Source: Paraburkholderia tropica
GTDB lineage: Bacteria; Pseudomonadota; Gammaproteobacteria; Burkholderiales; Burkholderiaceae
Assembly (NCBI RefSeq): GCF_900109265.1
Contig: NZ_FNZM01000016.1
Coordinates: forward strand, 1 to 64,000
Direction of reading: 5' to 3'
Length of the DNA stretch: 64,000 bases
The notes below the pieces were generated by a model, which ran no database searches, was not told the DNA's origin, and saw nothing but the letters and a program-made list of their open reading frames with translations. Below, piece after piece: positions 51,637 through 61,040 of this stretch. Numbering within the stretch: the stretch's first letter is position 1; each line of letters opens with the position of its first letter. Both the position numbers and the translations under genes were made by a program.

Positions 51637-52578
51637 ATGACATTCAAAAAGAAGCTTGCGCTGCTGGGCGGCGCGCTCACGCTCGGTCTCGGTGCGGTAC
51701 TCGCGACCAGTACGTGGGCTGCCGAACAATTCGATCTGAGCCCCGAGCAGCACGGACGTCCTCGCGCCAGCGCCGACGCCGCAGCCATCAAGGCGGTGCC
51801 GCCGGGTTTTGCGTTCGCGGAGAAGGACACGCTCACGATCGGCATCGTACCCGCGCTGCCGCCGATCAGCGCCTATGCCACCGACGCACGCACCGTGGTC
51901 GGCTTCGATCCGGATCTCTCGCAGGTGGTCGCCGACGGTCTTGGACGCAAACTGCGGCTCGTGACGCTTGCGTGGCCCGATTGGCCGCTTGCGTTGCAGT
52001 CTGGAAAAGTCGATGCGGTGGTGTCGAACGTGACCGTGACGGAGGAGCGCAAGGAGAAGTTCGACTTCTCGACGTATCGCCGCGACGAACTGGGCTTTTA
52101 TGTGCGCACCGGCAGCCCGATCAAGACGATTCGCGAGCCGAAGGATGTGGCGGGGTTGCGTGTGATTACCGATGCGGGCACGAATCAGGAAAAGGTCCTG
52201 CTCGAATGGAACAAGGAAAATATTGCACATGGTTTGAAGCCGCTCACCGTGCAGTATTACGACGACGATGCGGTGCGCACTGTCGCGCTGCAAGCCGGGC
52301 GCGCCGATGCGATATTCAGTGTGAACGCCGTGCTGGCGTGGCAGTCCGCGGTACAGGGGAAAACGCGGCTGGTGGGCACGGTTAGCGGCGGCTGGCCGCG
52401 CACGGCCGAGGTGGCCATCACCACACGCAAAGGAAGTGGTCTCGCTGTGCCGCTCACGCAGGTGCTGAACGACCTGATCCAGAGTGGCAAGTATGGACAG
52501 GTGCTTACGCGCTGGAATTTGCAGTCGGAAGGGATTGCTCATTCGGCGACAAATCCGCCAGGATTGCCGAAAACGTGA
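51637..52578 (+). CDS. Amino acid-type ABC transporter substrate-binding protein
   Basis: A 313-residue periplasmic binding protein of the HisJ/GlnH fold. Signal peptide at 1-28, cleaved in the TWAAEQ region. Before the binding domain the mature protein has an extra leader, including FDLSPEQHGRPRA, that is also present in the paralogue at 60032-61009. The binding core has GFDPDLSQVVADGLGRKLRLV, LAWPDWPLALQSGKVDAVVSNVTVTEERKEKFDF and RVITDAGTNQEKVLLEWN. The C terminus ATNPPGL is shared with the paralogue too. It forms a short operon with the GNAT gene and is followed by a rho-independent terminator. It probably feeds the permease-ATPase fusion at 58230. Confidence 0.9.
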   Translation: MTFKKKLALLGGALTLGLGAVLATSTWAAEQFDLSPEQHGRPRASADAAAIKAVPPGFAFAEKDTLTIGIVPALPPISAYATDARTVVGFDPDLSQVVADGLGRKLRLVTLAWPDWPLALQSGKVDAVVSNVTVTEERKEKFDFSTYRRDELGFYVRTGSPIKTIREPKDVAGLRVITDAGTNQEKVLLEWNKENIAHGLKPLTVQYYDDDAVRTVALQAGRADAIFSVNAVLAWQSAVQGKTRLVGTVSGGWPRTAEVAITTRKGSGLAVPLTQVLNDLIQSGKYGQVLTRWNLQSEGIAHSATNPPGLPKT

Positions 52579-52644
52579 GTGAGCGTTTGCGCGCATGGCA
52601 CAGGTGATTTAAGCAGCGCGCATCCTGAAGACTTCGCAGTAACG

Positions 52645-52680
52645 AACGGCGTGCCGTCATAGGCGCGCCGTTTGCTTTTT
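52645..52680 (+). terminator. Rho-independent terminator after the GNAT/binding-protein operon
   Basis: AACGGCGTGCC (52645-52655) pairs with GGCGCGCCGTT (52662-52672) across a 6-base loop with a single G-T wobble, followed by TGCTTTTT (52673-52680). It lies 67 bp past the stop. Confidence 0.88.
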
Positions 52681-52748
52681 CAACGCCTTGATTCGCGCCC
52701 GAGCGGCGAACCGGGCATCGCACTTGAATTAGCGATTATGAATAGCGC

Positions 52749-52771
52749 TTACGCGGAATAACCATGCGTAA
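52749..52771. promoter_or_regulatory. TTACGC-N11-GCGTAA dyad
   Basis: Perfect 6-bp inverted repeat in the AT-rich region upstream of the TonB-dependent receptor gene. Candidate regulator site. Confidence 0.45.
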
Positions 52772-52857
52772 AATGATTGTTTAATTGATGTGCAGCATGA
52801 CTGTTATCTTTTTCACGCACTGAAACAAACCGGCACGGACACATAGAATGCTGGCGT

Positions 52858-52874
52858 AATCTTAACGTAAGATT
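52858..52874. promoter_or_regulatory. AATCTTA-N3-TAAGATT dyad
   Basis: Perfect 7-bp arms around ACG in the receptor gene's upstream region. A second candidate operator, 258 bp before the chosen start. Confidence 0.5.
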
Positions 52875-53131
52875 GATGAGTCATGCAGATCAAAATGAAA
52901 ATAATGCGTCTTTTCAGGGAAGTCACGGTGTCGCGCACACTGCACGTCAATACGCATCTCCATTTCGTTTCGAGCACATAAGCCGATCGCCGTCACGGTA
53001 TTCGCGCGCTTCAATCAATTTGATTAGTCATCCTTTTCTAATCGGACTCGTCCGGTCGAAGGCGAGGGTGCGCGCATGCCCGCCGGACTCCCGTAACCGT
53101 AACCCAACGCTCTTTGCCAACTGGATTACCG

Positions 53132-55633
53132 ATGCATGCACTGACAAAAAGACAGGCCGCCCGATTCGGGACGGCTGCGCCCGGCTTGCGCATGAAGACC
53201 GTGGCTCTTGCCGCTTTTGCGCTGGCGTGCCACGGCACGGCATGGGCGCAAACCACGCCGGCCACGCCCGAGGGTGATACCGGCATCACGCAACCGGCGC
53301 AATCCACGCGGTCGGCTTCGCCTGCGCAGACGACCGCACGCGGCGGCGATACCGTGCAGCAAGACACCGTTGTCGTGACGGGCACGCGTACGGACACCAA
53401 GGCGAGCAAGAGCCTGACGCCCGTGGACGTGATTAGTGGCGCGCGTCTTCAGCAGACCGGTCAGAGCAATCTGCGCGACGCGCTGGTTCAACTCTCGCCC
53501 GCCATCGTGCGCGAGACCTACGCGGGCGACGCCGCCGTGCTCACCGACGCGCTGTCGCTGCACGGGCTGAGCCCCGATCACGTGCTGGTGCTCGTGAACG
53601 GAAAACGTCGGCACAGCACTGCGAATATCGCGCTGGACGGTGGCTTGAACGAAGGCTCGACCGGCGTCGATATCGACATGATTCCGGTAGCGCTGATCGA
53701 TCACATCGAGATTCTGCGCGACGGGGCCGCCGCTCAATATGGTTCCGACGCTATCGCGGGCGTCATCAATATCATTCTTAAACGCAAGTCGCAGGGCGGC
53801 GAGGTGCAGAGCACGACCGGTCAGACCTATGCGGGCGATGGGTTGAAAAACACCGAGTCGGCGAATCTCGGCTTCAATCTCGGCGATCGAGGTTTCCTGG
53901 ATCTCGCCGCCGAATACGCGCGCCAGAATCACACGGTGCGGACTGGTCCCGACGACTATTTCGGCACCTTCGCACCGGGGCACGGTTACTACAATCCCAT
54001 CGAAGGCGATCCGTCGAGTACGCGTCAGTCGGTGGGTTTCAACGCGGGCTATTCGCTCAGCGACGATGTCGAACTCTATGGATTCGGTACCTATGCGCAT
54101 CGCAACGCCAGCGCCTACCAGAACTATCGCCCGCCTTCGGTGCTGCCCGAAATTTATCCGAACGGCTTCACGCCGCAAGAGACAATCAGCGAGAACGATT
54201 TTTCGGTCACGGCAGGCGTGAAGGGCGAGAATCTGTTCGGCTGGTCGTGGGATCTGAGCACGACTTACGGCGGCGATCACGCGAACATCGGCATGGTCGA
54301 TTCGGCCAATACCGGGCTCTACGACGCGATTGGCTACACGCCCACGAATTTCCATCTATCGACGGTGAGCAATACGCAGCTCACCAACAACATCGACTTT
54401 TCGCGGGCATTCCAGTTGCCGCTGCTGCCCGCGCCGGTGCAGGTGTCGTTCGGCTTCGAGCAGCGCCGCGAGACGTATTCGGTCGGGGCAGGCGATCCGT
54501 ATTCCTACGCGTACGGTGGCTCACAGGCTCTGCCGGGTCTTTCGCCGGTCAGCGCGGCCGACGTGTCGCGCAACGTGATCGGCACGTATATCGACTTGTC
54601 GACGCATATCACGCCGAAGTGGCAGATCGATCTCGCGGGCCGCTACGAGCACTATAACGACGTGGGTGACACCACCAACGGCAAGATCTCCACGCGCTAC
54701 GACTTCACGCCGCGCTTCGCGATTCGCGGCAGCGTCAGCTCGGGTTTCCGCGCGCCGTCGCTCGCCGAGGAGTATTACACCAATATCAATGAGTCGCCGG
54801 CGTCCGCGAGCGGTTTGCTCGCGGCGAATTCGGCGGCGGCGAAGCTTATTGGCGCGCAGCAGCTCAAGTCCGAACAGTCGACGAACTACAACGTCGGCTT
54901 CGTGCTCACACCCGTGGACAATCTGCATCTGACGCTCGATGCGTATCAGGTGGATATCCGCAATCGCATCGTGTTGGGTGGAACGGCGTCGGGCGCCGAC
55001 GCAATTGCGGCGATGGAAGCGGCCGGATTGTCGGTGCCTTCTTCGGTGCCGGTGTCGGCGGTGTCGGCGAGCTATTTCACCAATGGCGCGAGCACGCGTA
55101 CGCGCGGTATCGACCTCATGGGCGCGTGGCACACGGCATTCGGCCGCTGGGGGCAGGTGGACTGGGATCTCGGCGTCAATCTGAATACGACGTCGATCAC
55201 GCACATGGCGACCAACGCGAACGGCGGCCCGGTGCTCAATGCGCAGCAGGTCGGCTGGCTCACGACGTCGACGCCGAAGAACAAGATCATTATCGGCGGC
55301 ACATGGCATCGCGACAAATGGGCTGTGTCGATTCACGAAACGCGCTTTGGCACGACCTCGGGTGAAGAGACTTATATCGTCGGACCGAATGCATTTTCCA
55401 CCACGCAGTTCATTCACTTCGAAAACGCGGCGCGTTACGTGACCGACGTGGAAGTGCGCTACGACGTGACGAAGAAATTCCAGATCGCGGTGGGCGCGAA
55501 CAATCTCTTCGATGTCTATCCGTCGAAGCTGCCCTATGAAGCGCAACTAGAAGGCGCGCAGTACGACGCGTTCGCCTCCACGATCGGCGTGAATGGCGGT
55601 TTTTATTATCTGCGAGCGCGCTACCAGTTTTAA
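53132..55633 (+). CDS. TonB-dependent outer-membrane receptor
   Basis: An 833-residue receptor. A signal peptide follows an N-terminal leader (hydrophobic core about residues 22-38, cleavage near AWAQ). A plug domain spans about 80-200 (TVVVTGTRTD as TonB-box-like start, LHGLSPDHVLVLVNGKRR, RDGAAAQYGSDAIAGVINIIL), then a 22-strand barrel ending in the C-terminal Phe (LRARYQF). The start at 53132 is the first ATG; a TTG 18 bp upstream and ATG at 53192 are alternatives. No iron-uptake gene is adjacent. It is followed by three monooxygenase genes and an amino-acid ABC transporter, so an organosulfur ligand is a better guess than a siderophore. Confidence 0.93.
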   Translation: MHALTKRQAARFGTAAPGLRMKTVALAAFALACHGTAWAQTTPATPEGDTGITQPAQSTRSASPAQTTARGGDTVQQDTVVVTGTRTDTKASKSLTPVDVISGARLQQTGQSNLRDALVQLSPAIVRETYAGDAAVLTDALSLHGLSPDHVLVLVNGKRRHSTANIALDGGLNEGSTGVDIDMIPVALIDHIEILRDGAAAQYGSDAIAGVINIILKRKSQGGEVQSTTGQTYAGDGLKNTESANLGFNLGDRGFLDLAAEYARQNHTVRTGPDDYFGTFAPGHGYYNPIEGDPSSTRQSVGFNAGYSLSDDVELYGFGTYAHRNASAYQNYRPPSVLPEIYPNGFTPQETISENDFSVTAGVKGENLFGWSWDLSTTYGGDHANIGMVDSANTGLYDAIGYTPTNFHLSTVSNTQLTNNIDFSRAFQLPLLPAPVQVSFGFEQRRETYSVGAGDPYSYAYGGSQALPGLSPVSAADVSRNVIGTYIDLSTHITPKWQIDLAGRYEHYNDVGDTTNGKISTRYDFTPRFAIRGSVSSGFRAPSLAEEYYTNINESPASASGLLAANSAAAKLIGAQQLKSEQSTNYNVGFVLTPVDNLHLTLDAYQVDIRNRIVLGGTASGADAIAAMEAAGLSVPSSVPVSAVSASYFTNGASTRTRGIDLMGAWHTAFGRWGQVDWDLGVNLNTTSITHMATNANGGPVLNAQQVGWLTTSTPKNKIIIGGTWHRDKWAVSIHETRFGTTSGEETYIVGPNAFSTTQFIHFENAARYVTDVEVRYDVTKKFQIAVGANNLFDVYPSKLPYEAQLEGAQYDAFASTIGVNGGFYYLRARYQF

Positions 55634-55798
55634 GCAATACGAAAATTATGCGCAATCCACGCACAGGCCGTTTCTGCAATGCATAGCAGAAATCAGTCGT
55701 ACGCCTGATGACTCACGGTGGACATAATGTCCGGCGGGGTGTGAGTGCGTTTCCGCAATCTTTCATCCGCGTGCATGAGCGCGCGGGAAGGGAGTGAC

Positions 55799-56800
55799 AT
55801 GTCCTGGTCCCTTTCGATACTCGACAAGAGTCCGATCGCCGAAGGCGCGAATGCGCACGAGGCGCTGCAGTTCACGATTCGTCTTGCGCAACGCGCCGAA
55901 GCGCTGGGTTATCGGCGCTACTGGATCGCCGAACATCACGGCGCGCCGGGGCTTGCGAGTTCCGCGCCGGAAATCGTGGTCTCGCATCTGCTTGCGCATA
56001 CTTCGCGGCTGCGTGTGGGCTCGGGCGGCGTGATGTTGCAGCATTACAGTCCTTTCAAAGTCGCTGAAACGTTTCGCGTGCTGGCCGCGCTCGCGCCGGG
56101 CCGCGTCGATCTCGGCGTGGGCAAGGCGCCGGGCGGTCTGCCGCTTACCACGCGCGCCTTGCAGTGGTTTCACGACAAGGCGAAAAAGCCCGACTTCCCG
56201 CATCAACTCGCCGAACTCGACGCGTTCCTGAATTGGGGCGTGGCCGAGGATCATCCGCTCGCGGGCGCGGTGGCCTTGCCCGTGCCGCCCGAACCGCCGC
56301 AGCGCATTTTGCTGGGTGGCAGCGTCGAAAGCGCGCGTCTGGCCGCCGAGCACGATTGGGCCTTCTGCTACGCGGGTCATTTCAACGGCGACGAAGCCAA
56401 CATCGAACGTTCCATCGACGCTTACCGCGAAGCCACCGGCCGCGCGCCGCTGCTTGCGCTCTACGCGTTTGCTGCTGAAACAGCGAAACAGGCGCGCGAA
56501 CAGGTGGGGGCGTTGCGCATCTTCAAGCTGCAACTCGCAACCGGCCAGAGCGTGAATTTGCCGAGTCCCGAGGCCGCCGCCGAATTCGCGCGGCAAACCG
56601 GCGTGTCCGAATATCGGCTCGACGAATTGCATCCGCATGTGGTTGCCGGAACCGCCGAGGACGTGCGAGACGATCTCGACGCATTGCATGCGCGCTTCGG
56701 TATCGAGGAATTCGTGATCGACACGCCCGTTGCGGACTATGCGTTGCGGCTCGCGTCATATGAACTGCTGGGCCACGCCGCGCTCGCCGCGCGCGTTTGA
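55799..56800 (+). CDS. LLM class flavin-dependent oxidoreductase, MsnO8 type
   Basis: A 333-residue luciferase-like TIM-barrel flavoprotein. The start at 55799 has GGAAGGGAG 4-8 bases upstream. WSLSILDKSPIAEG at the N terminus, WIAEHHGAPGLASSAPEI (about 43-60) and GSGGVMLQHYSPFKVAE mark the MsnO8 subgroup. Members use reduced FMN supplied by a separate reductase and are often found in sulfonate or organosulfur clusters. It is 165 bp after the receptor and 78 bp before another LLM gene. Confidence 0.88.
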   Translation: MSWSLSILDKSPIAEGANAHEALQFTIRLAQRAEALGYRRYWIAEHHGAPGLASSAPEIVVSHLLAHTSRLRVGSGGVMLQHYSPFKVAETFRVLAALAPGRVDLGVGKAPGGLPLTTRALQWFHDKAKKPDFPHQLAELDAFLNWGVAEDHPLAGAVALPVPPEPPQRILLGGSVESARLAAEHDWAFCYAGHFNGDEANIERSIDAYREATGRAPLLALYAFAAETAKQAREQVGALRIFKLQLATGQSVNLPSPEAAAEFARQTGVSEYRLDELHPHVVAGTAEDVRDDLDALHARFGIEEFVIDTPVADYALRLASYELLGHAALAARV

Positions 56801-56878
56801 ATTTGAGTTTGAATCTGAGCGCGCAGCAAGCGTCGATCGGATCTTCACTTCACATACTGTCGCTGGACGGAACTGAAC

Positions 56879-58198
56879 ATGACACAACGAAACCTCACAT
56901 TCGGCATCATGCTGCACGGCGCGGGCGGTCACATGAACGCGTGGAAACACCCCGGCGGCCCGGCGGACGCCAGCGTCAATCTCGACTTCGTCACGGGCAT
57001 CGCGCAAAAGGCGGAAGCCAATGGCGTGGCCTTCGCCTTCGTCGCGGACGGACTGTATATCAACGAAAAATCAATCCCGCATTTTCTCAACCGTTTCGAG
57101 CCGATTTCGATTCTCTCCGCGCTCGCGACGGCGACCACGAAAATCGGCTTGGCGGGCACGTTGTCGACGTCGTACAGCCATCCGTTCACGGTCGCGCGCC
57201 AGTTCGCTTCGCTCGATCTGATCAGCGGCGGCCGCGCGGGATGGAATGTGGTGACGTCGCCACTCGAAGGATCGGCGAAGAACTATGGCGGCGAACATCC
57301 CGATCACGAACTGCGCTACGAGATCGCCGATGAATATCTCGACGTCGTGCAAGGTCTGTGGGATAGCTGGGACGACGACGCGTTCGTGCGCAATCGCGCG
57401 AGCGGGCAATTCTTCGATCGCGACAAACTGCACACGCTCAATCACAAAGGCCGCTTCTTCGAAGTGGCGGGGCCGCTCAATATCCAGCGCTCGCCTCAAG
57501 GGCAGCCGGTGATCTTTCAGGCGGGCTCGTCGGAGTCGGGCATTGCGCTGGCCGGCAAATACGCCGATGCCGTATTCACGCATTCGCCCTCGCTCGAAGA
57601 GACGCGCGAGTTCGCCGAGCGCGTGCGTGCAAGCGCGGTCGAGCATGGACGCGATGCCGCCGACGTGAAGATTTTCCCGGGCATCGGTCCGATTGTGGGC
57701 ACGACGCTCGAAGAAGCCGAAGCGAAGTACGCCGCGATTCGCGATCTGCTCGATATCGACGACGCGCTCGCCTATCTGGGCCGCTTCTTCGAGCACCACG
57801 ACTTTTCGCAGTATCCGCTCGATGCGCCGTTCCCCGAACTGGGCGAGCTCGGCACCAACAGTTTCCGTTCGACCACCGATCGCATCAAGGCCGACGCGCG
57901 CCGCAGCGGCGCGACGCTGCGCGAAGTGGCGCTCGAAGTGGCCACGCCGAAAACGCAGTTTCTCGGCACGGGCGAGCAGATTGCCGACGAGTTGATCCGC
58001 TGGCTCGACGCGGGCGCTGCCGATGGTTTCATCCTCGGCTTTCCTGTGCAGGCCGAAGGGCTCGACGACTTCGTCAAGCACGTGATCCCCGTGCTGGAAG
58101 CGCGTGGCCGCTACGACCGCCGTCTCAAGGGCGAGACGCTGCGCGATCACCTGGGCTTGCCGCGCCGCGAAAGCCGCTACGCCGCCGCCGCGGTGTGA
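56879..58198 (+). CDS. LLM class monooxygenase, NtaA/SnaA/DszA/YxeK-like
   Basis: A 439-residue FMNH2-dependent monooxygenase of the nitrilotriacetate/DszA/SnaA/YxeK group. LTFGIMLHGAGGHMNAW lies at the N terminus, then FVADGLYINE, SALATATTKIGLAGTLSTSYSHPFTVARQFASLDLISGGRAGWNVVTS (family signature) and QAGSSESGIALAGKYADAVF. This family includes the DszA sulfone monooxygenase and the Bacillus enzymes that cleave the C-S bond of N-acetylated S-substituted cysteines. It directly precedes the ABC fusion gene by 31 bp. It is the best candidate for the C-S cleaving enzyme of the locus. Confidence 0.92.
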   Translation: MTQRNLTFGIMLHGAGGHMNAWKHPGGPADASVNLDFVTGIAQKAEANGVAFAFVADGLYINEKSIPHFLNRFEPISILSALATATTKIGLAGTLSTSYSHPFTVARQFASLDLISGGRAGWNVVTSPLEGSAKNYGGEHPDHELRYEIADEYLDVVQGLWDSWDDDAFVRNRASGQFFDRDKLHTLNHKGRFFEVAGPLNIQRSPQGQPVIFQAGSSESGIALAGKYADAVFTHSPSLEETREFAERVRASAVEHGRDAADVKIFPGIGPIVGTTLEEAEAKYAAIRDLLDIDDALAYLGRFFEHHDFSQYPLDAPFPELGELGTNSFRSTTDRIKADARRSGATLREVALEVATPKTQFLGTGEQIADELIRWLDAGAADGFILGFPVQAEGLDDFVKHVIPVLEARGRYDRRLKGETLRDHLGLPRRESRYAAAAV

Positions 58199-58229
58199 TG
58201 ACCGACTCCACGAGCAGGAACCGCAAACC

Positions 58230-60032
58230 ATGAGCGATACCACTCATCTGGACGCCTCCGCGAACGCGGCCGGCACGCCCGACTATGCGCGCTATCGCGT
58301 CGTGCCGGCTCGCCATCGCGCGCGCACGGCGGGGACAGTGCTGGCCGTCGTGCTGATCGGCGTCGTGTTGCAATCGGTGCTCGGCAATCCGCGCTGGGAA
58401 TGGTCGGTATTCGCGCAGTGGTTCTTCGCCGAACCGGTGCTCGAAGGACTTGGCCGCACGCTCGTGCTCACGGCGTTGGGCGCGGCGTTCGGCTTTGCGC
58501 TCGCGGTGCCGATCGCGCTCGCGCGGCTCTCCCGCTCGCCGTTGCTAGCGGCGCTCGCGTGGGCGTTCGTCTGGCTGTTCCGCTCGATTCCGCCGATCGT
58601 GCTGCTGCTTTTGCTCAACAACCTCGGCTATCTGTACGAGACCGTGTGGATCGGCGTGCCGTTCACGCATCTCACGCTGCTGCAAGCGCCCACGGCGGAT
58701 CTGATCGGCCCGTTCTTCGCGGCCGTGCTCGGGCTCACGCTCAATCACGCTGCGTTCGCCGCCGAAGCGATTCGCGGCGGCATTCTCTCGGTCGATCAGG
58801 GGCAGCGCGAAGCGGCGGCCGCGCTCGGTCTGCCGCATGCGCGCCAGGCATGGCGTATCGTGCTGCCGCAAGCGATGCGCGCCGTGTTGCCGACCGCCTT
58901 CAACGACGTGATCGGACTCGCGAAAGGCACCTCGGTTGTCTATATTCTCGCGATGCCGGATCTGTTCTACACGGTACAGATCATCTATCACCGCAATCTT
59001 GAAGTGATCCCGCTGCTGATGGTCGCGACGATCTGGTATCTCGTGATACTCACCGTGCTCTCGGCGATTCAGGTGCATATCGAGCGTCACTATGCGCGCG
59101 GCGCGACGCGCGAGCAGCCCGCGCGGTCGCGATTCAACCGTTGGCTCGCCGTTGGCGTGGCATCTGTGGCGCGTACCGTTGGTGCAGCGCTTGGCAAGTT
59201 CCGTGGCGACACGCAGGAAGCGGCGCATGCGCTTGCGGCAGCGGGCGCGGAGTCCGGCTGGGCTCAGCAACGCGTGGGCGGGCGGGTCGGCATTCATAAC
59301 GTGTCGCGGAGTTTTGGCGCGCTGAAAGTGCTCGACAACATCTCGCTCACGGTGCCGTCCGGCAGCGTGACGGTGATTCTCGGTCAGTCGGGCTCGGGCA
59401 AGTCGACGCTGCTGCGCACGATCAATCACCTCGAAAGCGTGGACGACGGCTTCATCGACATCGATGGCGAACTCGTCGGTTATCGACGCGAAGGCCGCAC
59501 GCTTTACGAATTGAAGGAAGCGGAAATCCTCAAGCGCCGCGCCGAAGTCGGCATGGTGTTCCAGAGCTTCAATCTGTTTCCGCATCTGAGCGTGCTCGAC
59601 AACGTGATCGAAGCGCCGCTCGCGGCGGGCGTGCCGCGCGAGATCGCGACTGCACAGGCGCGTGCGCTGCTCACGCGCGTCGGGCTCGCGGACAAGGCCG
59701 ATGCGTGGCCGCGCCAGCTTTCCGGCGGCCAGCAGCAACGCGTGGCGATTGCGCGCGCGCTCGCGCTCAAGCCGAAGGTGCTGCTGTTCGACGAACCGAC
59801 GTCCGCGCTCGATCCCGAACTCGTGAACGAAGTGCTCGACGTGATTCGTCAGTTGGCGCGCTCGGGAACGACGCTCGTGATCGTCACGCACGAGATCGGC
59901 TTCGCGCGCGAAGTGGCGGACACGGTCGTGTTCATGGATGGCGGTCGCGTGGTGGAATCGGGGCCGCCCGCGCAGGTGCTGAGTAATCCGTCGCATACGC
60001 GCACGCGCGAATTTCTCTCGAAGGTGCTGTGA
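58230..60032 (+). CDS. Fused amino acid ABC transporter permease-ATPase
   Basis: A 600-residue single polypeptide joining a HisMQ-type permease (about 30-290, five or six membrane segments, EAA loop at 194-217 ending in LPQAMRAV) through an Ala-rich linker to a complete ABC ATPase (about 345-600). The ATPase has Walker A GQSGSGKST at 385-393, Q-loop FQSFNLFPH, signature LSGGQQQR at 497-504, Walker B LLFDEPT at 518-524 and H-loop VTHEIGF. The start at 58230 has AGGA about 11 bases upstream. It overlaps the next binding-protein gene by one base. It is homologous in parts to YxeN plus YxeO or TcyL/TcyN of Bacillus, but fused. It could serve both nearby binding proteins. Confidence 0.93.
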   Translation: MSDTTHLDASANAAGTPDYARYRVVPARHRARTAGTVLAVVLIGVVLQSVLGNPRWEWSVFAQWFFAEPVLEGLGRTLVLTALGAAFGFALAVPIALARLSRSPLLAALAWAFVWLFRSIPPIVLLLLLNNLGYLYETVWIGVPFTHLTLLQAPTADLIGPFFAAVLGLTLNHAAFAAEAIRGGILSVDQGQREAAAALGLPHARQAWRIVLPQAMRAVLPTAFNDVIGLAKGTSVVYILAMPDLFYTVQIIYHRNLEVIPLLMVATIWYLVILTVLSAIQVHIERHYARGATREQPARSRFNRWLAVGVASVARTVGAALGKFRGDTQEAAHALAAAGAESGWAQQRVGGRVGIHNVSRSFGALKVLDNISLTVPSGSVTVILGQSGSGKSTLLRTINHLESVDDGFIDIDGELVGYRREGRTLYELKEAEILKRRAEVGMVFQSFNLFPHLSVLDNVIEAPLAAGVPREIATAQARALLTRVGLADKADAWPRQLSGGQQQRVAIARALALKPKVLLFDEPTSALDPELVNEVLDVIRQLARSGTTLVIVTHEIGFAREVADTVVFMDGGRVVESGPPAQVLSNPSHTRTREFLSKVL

Positions 60033-61009
60033 TGACGGATGGACGCACGCGCGTCGCGATGCGGCCGGGGCGACGCCGTTTCGTCACGGCATTGGCTGCG
60101 CTGGGCGCGTCGCCGTTCGCGGCGGCGGCGTCGTCCGGGGGCGATGCCTCAAGCGCCACGCGCTTCGACTTCAGTCCGCAACAGCGCGGCCGCCCGCGCG
60201 CCGCGAAAGACGCGCAGGCCGTCCAGGCGCTCGGCGGATATGCGCTCGCGAAGGCGGGCACGCTGACCGTGGCGGTCGCGCCATTCGCGCCGCCGATCGC
60301 CACTTACGCGACCGACGCGCGCACGATCGTGGGCGCGGACCCGGACTACGCGCAATTGCTCGCCGACGCGCTCGGCCTGTCGCTCGCGCTCGTCACGGTG
60401 GCGTGGCCGGACTGGCCGCTCGGCCTTGCGTCCGGCAAGTACGACGCGGTGATCTCGAACGTCGGCGTCACGGAAGCGCGCAAGCGCAAGTTCGACTTCA
60501 CGAGTTACCGCCAGGGACTGCACGCGTTCTACGTGCGCCAGGACAGCGCCATTCGTGCGATCGGCGCGCCGGCCGACATCGCGGGCCTGCGCATCGTCAC
60601 GGATTCGGGGACGATCCAGGAGCGCATCCTGATCGAATGGAACCGGCAGAACGCGGCGCGCGGCGTCAAGACGGCGTCGCTGCTGTATTTCGACGACCGC
60701 GCTTCCGCGCGGCTTGCGTTGCTGTCCGGACGCGCCGACGCGATCTTCGACCCCGATGCGCCGCTTGCTTTCGAAGCGGCCACGCAAGGCGGCATTCGCA
60801 AGGTCGGCGAGATCAACGCGGGCTGGCCCGCGCGTGCGGACGTGGGCGTGGCGACGCGCAAGGACAGCGGCCTGGCGCCGGTTCTCACGCTCGCCACCAA
60901 TGGCGTGATCCGCGCGGGGCAGTACCGCAGCTCGCTTGCGCGCTGGGGGCTGCTGCCCGAGGCGCTGACGCAATCGCAAACCAATCCGCCCGGACTGCGC
61001 GATGCCTGA
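60032..61009 (+). CDS. Amino acid-type ABC transporter substrate-binding protein (paralogue)
   Basis: A 325-residue periplasmic binding protein paralogous to 51637-52578, with the same FDFSPQQRGRPRAA leader, VAWPDWPLGLASGKYDAVISNVGVTEARKRKFDF core and QTNPPGL end. The N terminus GRRRFVTALAALG has a twin-arginine pattern followed by an AAAAS cleavage region, so export may be by Tat rather than Sec. It is translationally coupled to the permease-ATPase gene. A second, perhaps differently tuned, binding protein for the same transporter. Confidence 0.9.
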   Translation: MTDGRTRVAMRPGRRRFVTALAALGASPFAAAASSGGDASSATRFDFSPQQRGRPRAAKDAQAVQALGGYALAKAGTLTVAVAPFAPPIATYATDARTIVGADPDYAQLLADALGLSLALVTVAWPDWPLGLASGKYDAVISNVGVTEARKRKFDFTSYRQGLHAFYVRQDSAIRAIGAPADIAGLRIVTDSGTIQERILIEWNRQNAARGVKTASLLYFDDRASARLALLSGRADAIFDPDAPLAFEAATQGGIRKVGEINAGWPARADVGVATRKDSGLAPVLTLATNGVIRAGQYRSSLARWGLLPEALTQSQTNPPGLRDA

Positions 61010-61040
61010 GCGCGCCGTTCGCGGCTTTCATGGAGACGGT

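Larger units (their letters stand above)
52579..53131. other. Gene-free upstream region of the receptor gene
   Basis: The 553-bp interval holds a terminator at its left end (52645-52680), then two dyads (52749-52771, 52858-52874) in a markedly AT-rich stretch (about 52730-53060), and no ORF with recognisable content. A long 5' leader for the TonB receptor mRNA is likely. Confidence 0.6.

Noticed and set aside
53132..55633. Siderophore receptor interpretation
   Set aside because: No siderophore synthesis, ferric reductase, Fur box or sigma/anti-sigma pair is nearby. The neighbours are amino-acid ABC and LLM monooxygenase genes.
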